Assembly (NCBI GenBank): GCA_039821125.1
Contig: JBCBOR010000045.1
Span: forward strand, 1-38,417
Direction of reading: 5' to 3'
DNA: 38,417 nt
Source of the DNA: Thermohalobaculum sp039821125
Lineage (GTDB): Bacteria > Pseudomonadota > Alphaproteobacteria > Rhodobacterales > Rhodobacteraceae
Below are positions 1 through 7,891 of this stretch, one piece after another (the stretch's first letter is position 1; each line of letters begins with the position of its first letter). The notes beneath the pieces are model-generated. The model searched no databases, was not told the DNA's origin, and saw only the letters and a program-made list of their open reading frames with translations. The position numbers and the translations under genes are program-made.

Positions 1-496
1 AATAGATCGGCTGGCGGTTATCATCCTCGGCATGCAGCTTGTTCAGAATGCGGGAAAATCTGTCGGTCTCGCCCTGGAAGGTCACCTCCAGTTTGCGGAC
101 CTGCCGCATCAGTTTCTTCGTCTTGGACAGCGCGCCGGACTTCTCGCGGTTCAGGCGTGTCGCCGCAACGGTAGGCTGGGCGCGGTCAATGGCCGAGGCC
201 TGGATCAGATCGCCGACCACCGCCGAGTAGAATGTCTCGTCAGGTTGAGTTTGCCCGTCCCACTCCTGCAGCACCTCCGTCGTACGTGGCATGACCGACG
301 AGTAGTCGCTGTTGTAGATCGCCTGAAACAGGAGCACGGCGATCGGCAGGAAGAAAAAGGCTGAGATGAACGCCAACAACGGCGCGACCAACCCGAAGGC
401 CCGCATCCGGCTGACCCGCATGGCCCGCGCCAGACGTGCCTTCAGCGGAGTGCCGTCGGCGGCCATCAGCGGTGCGTTTTGCGTGGCGTCGGTCAT
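1..496 (-). CDS. ABC transporter permease, polyamine type (PotB-like), 5' part only
   Basis: The window edge cuts this gene after about 165 codons. The frame is open from an ATG at 496 (reading MTDATQNAPLMAADGTPLKA) to position 1. A GAGG lies about 5 bases before the start. Residues ~33-60 form a first membrane segment (AFGLVAPLLAFISAFFFLPI), followed by a long polar loop containing charged, coiled-coil-like sequence. This matches the extended N-terminal periplasmic loop of PotB/PotC-type inner-membrane permeases. It is third in a minus-strand operon after the ATPase and binding-protein genes, so it should form the membrane channel of the same transporter. A second permease gene would be expected beyond the edge. 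The EAA loop that would prove the family lies outside the window, so the call rests on the N-terminus and on context. Confidence 0.8.
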   Translation of the reverse strand, partial: MTDATQNAPLMAADGTPLKARLARAMRVSRMRAFGLVAPLLAFISAFFFLPIAVLLFQAIYNSDYSSVMPRTTEVLQEWDGQTQPDETFYSAVVGDLIQASAIDRAQPTVAATRLNREKSGALSKTKKLMRQVRKLEVTFQGETDRFSRILNKLHAEDDNRQPIY

Positions 497-536
497 GGGG
501 CCTCTGTCATCGGGCGCGGATCTCTCGGCTGGCGTA

Positions 537-579
537 CCCTCCCCCCGTGGGGGAGGGCCAGGGAGGGGGGCTCCCCTCC
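537..579. repeat. Two adjacent GC-rich hairpins between binding-protein and permease genes
   Basis: CCCTCCCCC at 537-545 pairs perfectly with GGGGGAGGG at 549-557 across a 3-base loop. GGAGGGG at 562-568 pairs with CCCCTCC at 573-579 across 4 bases. They fill the 98-base gap between the binding-protein stop and the permease start. No T-run follows on either strand, so mRNA stabilisation or partial termination favouring the binding protein is more likely than full termination. From memory, C-rich/G-rich palindromes of this kind are scattered in alphaproteobacterial genomes, so this may be a copy of a dispersed element. Confidence 0.6.
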
Positions 580-594
580 GAAATCGGGCGGGCC

Positions 595-1680
595 CTACTT
601 GGCCAGCCAGGCGTTGAAGCGTTCGTTCAACTCGTCCTGATTGTCGGCCCAGAACTCGAAGTCGTTCTGCAGCGCGTTCTTGAAGTTTTCAGGCGCGGTC
701 GGCATTTGCGGGCCCATTTCCAGATCGGGCTTCGTCGCGTACGAGGCTACCAGCGGCGCCGAGGACTGACGGGTCGGGCCGTAAGAGATCCACGAGGCCT
801 GATCGGCCAGACGCTGGGTGTCGGTCGAGAACGCCATGAAGTCCAGCGCGGCATCCTTGTTCGGGGCGCCTTTGGGGATGATCCAGAGATCGAGATCCCA
901 GACCTGACCGTCCCAGACAATGCCGAACGACTTGTCCTCGGCTGCGACCGCGTTGAAGATCCGGCCGTTATAAGCCGTGGTCATCGCGACCTCGCCATCC
1001 GCCAGAAGCTGCGGCGGCTGTGCGCCCGCTTCCCACCAGACAACCTCGGACTTGATGCTGTCGAGTTTGGCGAACGCACGATCCACGCCTTCCGAGGTTG
1101 AAAGGACGTCATACACCTCGCCCGACGGAACGCCATCCGCCATCAGAGCCATTTCGAGGTTCGCCTTCGGCGACTTTCGGATGCCGCGCTTGCCCGGGAA
1201 CTTCTCGAGATCGAAGAAATCGGCGATGGTTTTCGGGCCATCTGCGATTTTCGATTGGTCGTAGGCAAAAATGGTCGACCAAACGATGGTCGGAACCGCG
1301 CAATCGACGTCCAGCGTGCCGGGGATGAAATCGTCGACGGCCGGGGTGCCATCCGGCGCTGCCGGCAGAATCGACTTGTCGATAACCTCGGCGAGGCCCT
1401 CGTCACAGGCGCGTACGGCGTCCGACAGTTCCACGTCGACGATATCCCACGTCACGTTGCCGGCTTCGACCTGCGCTTTGATTTCGGCCAGGCCGCCATT
1501 GTAGTCTTCACTGACGATCTGCTTGCCGGTCTTTGCGATCCAGGGCTTGTGGTAGGCTTCGACCTGGCTCTTCGTGTAAGCGCCGCCCCACGAGACGACA
1601 GTGATCGAGTCAGCAGCGAGGGCGGCGCCAGAGAAGGCGATCGCGCTTGCCGCACCGATCAGGGCTGTTTTGAGTTTCAT
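595..1680 (-). CDS. Polyamine-type ABC transporter substrate-binding protein (PotD/PotF-like)
   Basis: This 361-residue periplasmic protein should capture spermidine, putrescine or a related solute and deliver it to the inner-membrane permeases. Residues 1-23 are a Sec signal peptide ending in GAALA. The mature part opens with DSITVVSWGGAYTKSQ, typical of extracellular solute-binding proteins of the PotD/PotF family. Further family-like stretches include WDIVDVELSDAVRACDEG, a central VPTIVWSTIFAYD and a late IPKGAPNKDAALDFMAF. The ATG at 1680 has a good AGGGAGAG ribosome-binding site. The ATPase gene ends 74 bases upstream and the permease starts 98 bases downstream, each gap holding a hairpin. 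The exact substrate cannot be read from sequence; opines or other cationic amines are alternatives. Confidence 0.88.
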   Translation of the reverse strand: MKLKTALIGAASAIAFSGAALAADSITVVSWGGAYTKSQVEAYHKPWIAKTGKQIVSEDYNGGLAEIKAQVEAGNVTWDIVDVELSDAVRACDEGLAEVIDKSILPAAPDGTPAVDDFIPGTLDVDCAVPTIVWSTIFAYDQSKIADGPKTIADFFDLEKFPGKRGIRKSPKANLEMALMADGVPSGEVYDVLSTSEGVDRAFAKLDSIKSEVVWWEAGAQPPQLLADGEVAMTTAYNGRIFNAVAAEDKSFGIVWDGQVWDLDLWIIPKGAPNKDAALDFMAFSTDTQRLADQASWISYGPTRQSSAPLVASYATKPDLEMGPQMPTAPENFKNALQNDFEFWADNQDELNERFNAWLAK

Positions 1681-1722
1681 GTTTGTACTCTCCCTAACGT
1701 TGAACCCGTATCAAACCTCTGT

Positions 1723-1746
1723 CGCGCCCCCCGGGCAAGGGGCGCG
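1723..1746. repeat. Hairpin between ATPase and binding-protein genes
   Basis: CGCGCCCC at 1723-1730 pairs perfectly with GGGGCGCG at 1739-1746 around an 8-base loop. It sits between the stop of the ATPase gene (1755) and the start of the binding-protein gene (1680). There is no T-run, so it could mark an mRNA processing or stability point that lets the binding protein be made in excess. Confidence 0.45.
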
Positions 1747-1754
1747 AGGTCTTC

Positions 1755-2855
1755 TCACGCCGCGTCGAGCGCGCGGCAGTCTTCCGTCATCCATCCGATC
1801 GGCGTGGTCTCGCCGACCTGCAGGATCGCGTGTTTGGCCGAGTTCGGCACCTTGACGATGAAATCGTCGTGGCCCGCGACCTCCATCCTGCATCGGATGT
1901 GGTCGCCGAGAAAGATCAGCTCGACGACCTTTCCGTCCAGCCTGTTCGGGGCCTCGGCATCGCCGATCAGCACCCGCTCTGGCCGGATCGAAAGCATGGT
2001 TCGCTCGCCAGCTCCGCCGCAGTTCACGGCCAGCGCGTTGACCTGCGCGCCGCTGTCGATGGTGACCGCCGCAGAGCTGCCGTCGATTGCGTCCACTTTG
2101 CCGGTGATCTTGTTGTTCTCACCGATGAACTGCGCGACAAAGGCGTTGTCGGGACGTTCATAGAGATCCGCAGGCGGCGCCAGTTGCTGAATGACGCCGT
2201 CGTTGAAGACCGCGATCCGGTCCGACATGGTCAGCGCTTCGGACTGGTCGTGGGTGACATAAACCACTGTGACGCCAAGGCGTTCATGGATGTGCTTGAT
2301 CTCGTACTGCATGTGCTCGCGCAGCTGTTTGTCGAGCGCACCAAGCGGCTCATCCATCAGGACGAGTTCCGGCTCGAACACCAGCGCACGCGCGAGCGCG
2401 ACACGCTGTTGCTGACCGCCCGAAAGCTGCGCAGGCCGCCGCCCGGCAAACTCACCCGTTCCCATCTGCACCATATCGAGCGCGCGCTGCACCTTCTCTT
2501 CGGTGTACGCCCGGCTCATCTTTCGGACCTGCAGCGGGAAGGCAAGGTTCTCGGCAATCGTCATGTGCGGGAACAGCGCATAGTTCTGGAAGACCATGCC
2601 GATCCCGCGCTTGTGCGGCGGGATGTTGTTGATGGGACGGCCATCCAGCTTGATCTCACCGTGGGTCGCGGTCTCAAACCCGGCGAGCATCATCAGGCAG
2701 GTCGTCTTGCCCGACCCCGATGGGCCCAACATCGTGAGAAACTCTCCCTTGCCGATCGCAAGGTTCAGATCCTTCACGACCAGCGACACACCGTCATAGC
2801 TCTTCTGAACACGCTCGAACGAGACGAACGCCTCGGAAGTCTGATCAGATGCCAT
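1755..2855 (-). CDS. ABC transporter ATP-binding protein, polyamine type (PotA-like)
   Basis: This 366-residue ATPase powers import by the polyamine-type transporter encoded downstream. Walker A is GPSGSGKT at residues 44-51, the Q-loop lies in MVFQNYALFPH, the signature is LSGGQQQRVALARAL (~144-158), Walker B is LVLMDEPLGALD (~164-175) and the H-loop is VVYVTHDQSEAL. The last ~100 residues look like a TOBE_2 domain, as in PotA/CysA/MalK-type ATPases. I chose the ATG at 2855 (MASDQTSEAF). The frame stays open to 2921, but the extra 22 residues (MCRCSIVITS...) look non-native. The ribosome-binding site is weak. It is first of three minus-strand transporter genes and is probably transcribed from the gap upstream. 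Confidence 0.88.
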   Translation of the reverse strand: MASDQTSEAFVSFERVQKSYDGVSLVVKDLNLAIGKGEFLTMLGPSGSGKTTCLMMLAGFETATHGEIKLDGRPINNIPPHKRGIGMVFQNYALFPHMTIAENLAFPLQVRKMSRAYTEEKVQRALDMVQMGTGEFAGRRPAQLSGGQQQRVALARALVFEPELVLMDEPLGALDKQLREHMQYEIKHIHERLGVTVVYVTHDQSEALTMSDRIAVFNDGVIQQLAPPADLYERPDNAFVAQFIGENNKITGKVDAIDGSSAAVTIDSGAQVNALAVNCGGAGERTMLSIRPERVLIGDAEAPNRLDGKVVELIFLGDHIRCRMEVAGHDDFIVKVPNSAKHAILQVGETTPIGWMTEDCRALDAA

Positions 2856-2937
2856 GCCCGTTCCCGTCGTAACTAATCCACCACTCAGGACGGAGGTAAT
2901 CACAATGCTGCATCTGCACACAAGACCTGAACTGTCA

Positions 2938-2954
2938 TATTTCTATAGGAAATA
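2938..2954. promoter_or_regulatory. Inverted repeat upstream of the polyamine transporter operon
   Basis: TATTTC (2938-2943) and GAAATA (2949-2954) form a perfect 6-bp inverted repeat around 5 bases. It lies 83 bases before the start of the ATPase gene, in an AT-rich patch of otherwise GC-rich DNA. It could be a repressor site or part of the promoter (minus-strand -10 candidate TATAGA). No clear -35 was found. Confidence 0.35.
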
Positions 2955-3033
2955 GCTGGGCCGCCCGGGGCCGTGTGCCGCACCCGGCGCCATACAGTCA
3001 TATGATTTGCGATGGCTGGGGGGCTTGGAAAGA

Positions 3034-3061
3034 CCCGGGCCGACGCAGTGGCCGGCCCGGG
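3034..3061 (-). terminator. Probable terminator of the 3074-3670 gene
   Basis: CCCGGGCCG (3034-3042) pairs perfectly with CGGCCCGGG (3053-3061) around a 10-base loop. Read on the minus strand, it starts 12 bases beyond the stop of the upstream gene and is followed by TCTTTCC. A GC stem with a short pyrimidine tail fits an intrinsic terminator. Confidence 0.6.
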
Positions 3062-3073
3062 CAAGTGGCAGGT

Positions 3074-3670
3074 TTAACCGGGATCCGCGGCGCGGACCCG
3101 GAAATGAAGCCGCGGAGAACTGTCCACCTGAAGGTGGGACCCGCAATCCTGCGTGATCTGGACGAGGAATTCGGCGCGTCCCACGGTCATCCGAGGATGC
3201 ACCATCACCCCAAACGCCACCTGCTCCTCGCCCGTCAGCTGCGGCAGCCTGACCAGATCGGTCGCGACCGAGTACCAACGGTTGGTGCTGTCGACCATAA
3301 AGGCCGCCAGATCCGCAGTCCGGCAATCGTCCCGATCCCAATGGACCGGGTTCAGACGGACCGTGACCGGCGCGCCAAGCACGCCGTCATCGATCCCGTG
3401 TTGCCGTCCGGGAAACGAAAGGACGGGGGACCGGTCGATCCGCCGCCTCTCGTCCACGCTGTCGAGGGCCGCAATTTCCTTTCGCAGCACCTCGATCACC
3501 TGGGATTGCGTCTGAACGCGCCCCGGCAAATGAACGAACTGCTCATAAAAATCACGGGCCCAGAACAGCGCGGTGACCGCAAACACGATCAGCACCCATT
3601 GATCCCGCAGCCGCTTGATCGTGGTCCAAAGACCCTCCGCGGCCAGTTTCCCTGCAATCTTGGCTGTCAT
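3074..3670 (-). CDS. Membrane-anchored protein of unknown function
   Basis: I do not recognise this 198-residue protein. The start at 3670 (MTAKIAGKLAAEG) is fixed by a strong AAAGGGGG ribosome-binding site; a longer frame to 3793 lacks such support. After a short basic N-terminus there is one membrane helix at ~26-40 (VLIVFAVTALFWARD). A short helical stretch follows (QTQSQVIEVLRKEIAALDSV). The remaining ~130 residues look like a beta-rich soluble domain, with VTVRLNPVHWDRDDCRTADL and VAFGVMVHPRMTVGRAEFLV. It looks like a bitopic protein with a C-terminal domain, probably periplasmic. It stands alone between the polyamine transporter and the Tad genes, with its own terminator-like hairpin, so context gives no function. 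Confidence 0.7.
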   Translation of the reverse strand: MTAKIAGKLAAEGLWTTIKRLRDQWVLIVFAVTALFWARDFYEQFVHLPGRVQTQSQVIEVLRKEIAALDSVDERRRIDRSPVLSFPGRQHGIDDGVLGAPVTVRLNPVHWDRDDCRTADLAAFMVDSTNRWYSVATDLVRLPQLTGEEQVAFGVMVHPRMTVGRAEFLVQITQDCGSHLQVDSSPRLHFRVRAADPG

Positions 3671-3902
3671 TTTTGCCCCCTTTCTCTGACCCGGGGGCGG
3701 CCGCACCGGCCGCATGCCGGGCGTGTGCGCTTTCACGCGCGTTGGGTTTTCGCTGACCTTCGGCGCAGCCAGTCCGCCTCCGGTCGCAACCAATGTGATT
3801 GATCCTGCCGAAACATTGTCCCGGGCGGATCAGACCACGTGTTGAGAACTACAGCGGAAACTCAAAGAAACGGTGAATAGAGCTAAAGTTTTATCGATTG
3901 CC

Positions 3903-3922
3903 GCGTCGCCGGTCCCCGACGC
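3903..3922 (-). terminator. Hairpin just after the TadD-like gene
   Basis: GCGTCG (3903-3908) pairs with CGACGC (3917-3922) around 8 bases. On the minus strand it begins 7 bases after the stop at 3929 and is followed by GGCAATCGATAAAACTTT, which has only a weak T content. It could be a weak terminator. Confidence 0.35.
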
Positions 3923-3928
3923 CATGGA

Positions 3929-5065
3929 CTACCTGACCCAGCGATATCCATCACCAGAGAGGCTCGCGGCTTCGATGGTCTGCACCTCTTGTGCTGGTGC
4001 AGGTCTTGCCTTGAGGGCGTCGGCAGGCCTTTCGTTGTCCCAACGGTATGTATCTTCGATGGGTGTTTCAGGATCCTCGGCCACCGGTGTCGCGTTCTTC
4101 GGCACTCTTCCGACCTGCTCTCGGTCAAAAGCAATCTGAGTGGTTTCCGGCGCCCTGTCGCGCTGGGACGACCGTGCCAACGACGGGGCACCCCCTCTCA
4201 CTGCACGCTCCGCAAACTCTCGCGCGGTGGCCCCCGCCGTGGCCTGATTGAGCAGTTCCAGATTGGCCCTTGCAGCGGCATGGTAGATCGGGCTCACCTC
4301 CAGCGCACGGCGCAGCAATTTGTCCGCCGTCTCGTAGGCGCCGTTCAGGATTGCGGCATACCCTGCATTGTTGAGTGCATCTGCAGCATCCTCCGGCGAG
4401 ACGCCAGAGATCGCCGCGTCATATTCGCCAAGCATCGCGCGAGCGATGCGGATGTTCGATCGTGCCGCGCTATGGCTGGCATCCCGCCTGAGCGCGCGCG
4501 CGAAATACTCGAGCGCCTGCTTGGGAGCGTTGTCGGACAGGTACACCATGCCGATATCGTTGAGCAGGGGCGCGCTGAGTGCGGCCTCGGCTTCGATCTG
4601 CGCGAGCGCGACCATCGCCGTGGATCGCTCGCCTGCAGCCAGATGCGCGCGGGCAACACCGATCCGGGACCGCCACAAACCGGGATCCTCGTCTAGGGCA
4701 TCGGTCAGCAAACGAACCGCGCGATCCGAGCGCCCGAGACGCAACGCGATGAGACCACGCCCCTGAAGACTGCGCGGGATCGTACGGCCCGCATTCTTGT
4801 CCGCCATATCGAAAAGGCGTGACGCATTGGTCAGGTTGCCCTTCGCAAGCTCCCCCTCGGCCATCTCAAGGATTGACGCCGGATCGTTGGGCGCCCGCCG
4901 CAGACCGCTCGCTTGCGCGGCATCCGCACGGGCGACTGCGCCTTGCGGCAACGCGTCTTCCGCCGACAGCGATACGCTGTCCGAACCACCGCAAGCCGAC
5001 AACGCCAGCGACAGGATCGCCGCATTTGCCAGTGTCCAACAGGTTTTGCTGTATCCAACCATCAT
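3929..5065 (-). CDS. tadD: TPR-repeat lipoprotein, TadD-like
   Basis: This 378-residue protein carries a lipoprotein signal: a hydrophobic stretch to residue ~24, lipobox LSAC with Cys25, then GGSD. It should be lipidated and anchored at a membrane facing the periplasm. Residues ~60-280 are tetratricopeptide-like helical repeats, for example LEMAEGELAKGNLTNASRLF, GRGLIALRLGRSDRAVRLL and NDIGMVYLSDNAPKQALEYF. The last ~90 residues are polar and probably disordered. TadD is a TPR lipoprotein needed for Tad pilus assembly, probably for secretin placement. The divergent tadA-tadB-tadC genes 261 bases away support this role. The start has AGAAGGG upstream; the second ATG, one codon in, is equally possible. 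The gene name rests on fold plus neighbours, since TPR sequence alone is not diagnostic. Confidence 0.78.
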   Translation of the reverse strand: MMVGYSKTCWTLANAAILSLALSACGGSDSVSLSAEDALPQGAVARADAAQASGLRRAPNDPASILEMAEGELAKGNLTNASRLFDMADKNAGRTIPRSLQGRGLIALRLGRSDRAVRLLTDALDEDPGLWRSRIGVARAHLAAGERSTAMVALAQIEAEAALSAPLLNDIGMVYLSDNAPKQALEYFARALRRDASHSAARSNIRIARAMLGEYDAAISGVSPEDAADALNNAGYAAILNGAYETADKLLRRALEVSPIYHAAARANLELLNQATAGATAREFAERAVRGGAPSLARSSQRDRAPETTQIAFDREQVGRVPKNATPVAEDPETPIEDTYRWDNERPADALKARPAPAQEVQTIEAASLSGDGYRWVR

Positions 5066-5326
5066 CAGACCCTTCTGATCCTGTGCCCCCGCGCGAGGCG
5101 ATGAAAGATGCTTAACGGTCGATAGCCGAGCATGCTTTTCATATGATTAACCCGGGTCTGCCGCCGTTCTTTGCTGACGCGTTAGGCAGATCTTAGCACC
5201 GGCCCATCATGATCCTGTCGGCTAGCGGATCGCGCAGAATGCGGGTTCGACGGGTCTGGCCAATGCCGGACCGCATGTCTCGCCGGGGAACGCCGGTCGA
5301 GGTGTGGGAGCGAGGCAGGATCGCCG
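5066..5326. other. Divergent promoter region between tadD-like and tadA genes
   Basis: These 261 bases separate two genes transcribed away from each other, so both promoters should lie here. TTAAC half-sites occur near 5111 and 5147, but they are not spaced as a full CtrA box. I could not fix -10/-35 elements. Frames that cross this stretch have no family features. Confidence 0.5.
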
Positions 5327-6865
5327 ATGTTTGGCCGTCGGAACTCGGACAGCGGGCAGCACAAACCTGGCCTGAACGGCGCACGGCGACGGACACCGCC
5401 ACCCGGTGCATCCGCGGCGCCCTCGACCACGGTCGAGGAAAAGGCTCCAAAAGCCGCCGCGCAGTCGCAAACGACAGAAGTAGCACAGCCTGCTCACGCC
5501 GCACCACCACCGGTCACGGCGGATGCAGCACCGGCACGGCGCGAGTTGCGCGATCTCGATGCCCCGGATGCCAGCCGACAGGAAAAGATCGATGCGTTCT
5601 ACAAAACGAAGGACTCGATCTACGCCGCTCTGATCGAGACGATCGACATCACCCAGCTCTCGTCCATGTCGAACGAGCAGGCACGTGCCGAGGTGATCGA
5701 AGTTGTCAAGGAAATCATGACATTACGCCGGATCTCTCTGCCGATGGTCGAGCAGGATATCCTGATGCGTCAGATCTGCGAGGATCTGCTTGGGTATGGC
5801 CCGCTCGACCCGCTACTGGCGCGTGACGACATCGCCGACATCATGGTCAACGGGACCGAGTACATCTTTATCGAGGTCGGTGGCCAGATTGAGCAGACCA
5901 AGATCCGCTTCCGCTCGCGCGAGCAACTCCTGAACGTTTGTCAGAAGATCGTCTCTCAGGTCGGCCGCCGTGTCGACGAATCCAGTCCCATCTGTGATGC
6001 GCGCCTGCTCGACGGGTCCCGGGTCAACGTGATCGCGCCGCCGCTGGCGATCGACGGCACATCGCTGACGATCCGGAAGTTCAAACGCGACAAGCTGACC
6101 CTGCAGGATCTGGTCAATTTCGGCTCCATCACGAAAGACGGTGCCGAACTCCTGCGCATCATCGGACGGGTGCGATGCAACGTCCTGATCTCGGGCGGCA
6201 CCGGATCGGGAAAAACCACGCTTCTCAACTGCTTGTCGAACTTCGTTGACGACGACGAGCGTATCGTGACCTGCGAGGACTCGGCCGAGCTGCAACTCCA
6301 GCAACCCCATGTGGTTCGGCTGGAGACCCGCCCACCGAACATCGAGGGACAGGGTGAGATCACCATGCGCCAGTTGGTGAAGAACTGCCTCAGGATGCGG
6401 CCCGAACGGATCATCGTGGGCGAGGTACGCGGGCCGGAAGCCTTCGATCTGCTGCAAGCGATGAACACTGGCCATGACGGCTCGATGGGGACGCTGCACG
6501 CGAACTCACCGCGTGAAGCGATCAGCCGGATGGAGGCGATGATCACCATGGGCGGCTTCAGCCTGCCTGCGATGACGATCCGGCAGATGATCGTGTCGTC
6601 CATCGACATCATCGTCCAGGCCTCGCGGCTGCGGGACGGATCACGACGCATTACCCACATCACTGAAGTCATTGGAATGGAGGGCGAAGTTCCGATCTTG
6701 CAGGATCTTTTCGTCTACGAGATCGATGGCGAGGATCAGGACGGCAATATCCAGGGCCGGCACAAGTCGACGGGGATCGCGCGGCCCAAGATGTTCGATC
6801 GTGCGCGATATTACCGGGAAGACGCTTCGCTCGCCGTCGCTCTGGAATCGGCGGGGACGTCATGA
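5327..6865 (+). CDS. tadA: Tad pilus assembly ATPase TadA/CpaF
   Basis: This 512-residue secretion ATPase of the type II/IV family should drive assembly and retraction of Flp/Tad pili at the cytoplasmic face. Residues 1-90 are low-complexity, rich in Pro, Ala and Gln. The ATPase N-domain follows, with the conserved GYGPLDPLLARDDIADIMVNG. Walker A is GGTGSGKTT at residues 290-298 (Lys296). The Asp-box region is IVTCEDSAELQL, Walker B lies in RPERIIVGEVRGPEAFDLL, and the His-box is TGHDGSMGTLHAN. Length and motif order match CpaF. The ATG at 5327 follows a GAGGCAGG about 9 bases upstream. The stop overlaps the tadB start by 4 bases (ATGA), indicating translational coupling. No pilin, secretin or prepilin peptidase gene lies in the window. 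Confidence 0.94.
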   Translation: MFGRRNSDSGQHKPGLNGARRRTPPPGASAAPSTTVEEKAPKAAAQSQTTEVAQPAHAAPPPVTADAAPARRELRDLDAPDASRQEKIDAFYKTKDSIYAALIETIDITQLSSMSNEQARAEVIEVVKEIMTLRRISLPMVEQDILMRQICEDLLGYGPLDPLLARDDIADIMVNGTEYIFIEVGGQIEQTKIRFRSREQLLNVCQKIVSQVGRRVDESSPICDARLLDGSRVNVIAPPLAIDGTSLTIRKFKRDKLTLQDLVNFGSITKDGAELLRIIGRVRCNVLISGGTGSGKTTLLNCLSNFVDDDERIVTCEDSAELQLQQPHVVRLETRPPNIEGQGEITMRQLVKNCLRMRPERIIVGEVRGPEAFDLLQAMNTGHDGSMGTLHANSPREAISRMEAMITMGGFSLPAMTIRQMIVSSIDIIVQASRLRDGSRRITHITEVIGMEGEVPILQDLFVYEIDGEDQDGNIQGRHKSTGIARPKMFDRARYYREDASLAVALESAGTS

Positions 6866-7881
6866 GCTTGGAGGGGTTCTTCGCGCTCGCGCCGGTTGCG
6901 CAGGCTGCGATCATCTTCGTTCTGGTTCTTCTGGCGACGGGAGGGCTGTGCTGGGCGATCTTTGCCCCCGCGCTGTCGCATCGGGCAGCCGCGGTTCAAC
7001 GCCTCGAACTGCTGGCAGGCTTTGAGCAGGCGACAACGGGTGGGCCAACCACCATGGCCGAAAGCCGTCGCAAGCAGTCGATCGAGAAGGCGCTCAGCGA
7101 AATGGCCGACCGCGAGCGCGCCAAGCAGCGGGCCAAGATGACGCTGAAGATGCGGCTGAGCCAGGCGGGCCTGGACTGGACACCTTTCAGCTTCTATATG
7201 CGCGCCGTTGGAATTGGTCTCGGGATTTTCGTGGTCGCGCTCGGCCTGATGAACATGCCGATCTATGCCGCCTTTCCTGTGGCCATCGGTGGCGGCCTGA
7301 TCGGCACGAACTTTCTCATCAGACAGAAGTGCAACCAGCGGATGCGCAAGTTTCTCGAGGAGTTCCCGAACGCGATCGACGTGGTGACGCGCGGGGTCAA
7401 GACCGGCCTGCCGCTTGGCGATTGCCTCAGAGCCATCGCGAACGAGGGGCAGGAACCGGTCCGCACCGAATTTCAGCACATTGTCGAGGACCTGTCGGTC
7501 GGGTTGCCGATGCCGCAGGCGCTGCTGCGTTTCACGCACCGGGTGCCGATAATGGAGGCGAATTTCTTCGCGGTCGTCGTTGCAATCCAGGGACAGCTCG
7601 GCGGCAACCTCTCCGAAGCGTTGGGAAATCTCAGCCGGGTGCTGCGCGAGCGCAAGATGATGAAGGAGAAGATCAAGGCGTTCTCGTCCGAAGCGACAGC
7701 CTCTGGCGCCATCATCGCATCGATGCCCGTGGTCGTGTCTGGGGTTCTGTCGATCACCAGCCCCGACTACATCGCGCTGATGTTCTCCGAGACTCTGGGC
7801 AACTTCGTCCTCGTGTTCTGCGTGTTCTGGATGATCACCGGTGTGATCGTGATGCGAAACATGATTCGCTTCGATTTCTGA
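6862..7881 (+). CDS. tadB: Tad pilus inner-membrane platform protein TadB
   Basis: This 339-residue protein is a type II secretion F-type platform component, expected to pair with TadC and TadA in the inner membrane to assemble Flp pili. A first membrane helix lies at ~10-35 (AIIFVLVLLATGGLCWAIF). A paired segment lies around ~115-150 (VGIGLGIFVVALGLMNMPIY and following). The T2SSF domain includes FPNAIDVVTRGVKTGLPLGD and VVVAIQGQLGGNLSEALGNL. A C-terminal pair of helices ends in VLVFCVFWMITGVIVM. The start ATG overlaps the tadA stop by 4 bases. The next gene follows after 10 bases, so tadABC form one operon. Confidence 0.92.
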   Translation: MSLEGFFALAPVAQAAIIFVLVLLATGGLCWAIFAPALSHRAAAVQRLELLAGFEQATTGGPTTMAESRRKQSIEKALSEMADRERAKQRAKMTLKMRLSQAGLDWTPFSFYMRAVGIGLGIFVVALGLMNMPIYAAFPVAIGGGLIGTNFLIRQKCNQRMRKFLEEFPNAIDVVTRGVKTGLPLGDCLRAIANEGQEPVRTEFQHIVEDLSVGLPMPQALLRFTHRVPIMEANFFAVVVAIQGQLGGNLSEALGNLSRVLRERKMMKEKIKAFSSEATASGAIIASMPVVVSGVLSITSPDYIALMFSETLGNFVLVFCVFWMITGVIVMRNMIRFDF

Positions 7882-7891
7882 GGGCATTGGA

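Noticed and set aside
5105..5155. Possible CtrA box before the tad genes
   Set aside because: TTAAC half-sites are present but not spaced as TTAA-N7-TTAAC.
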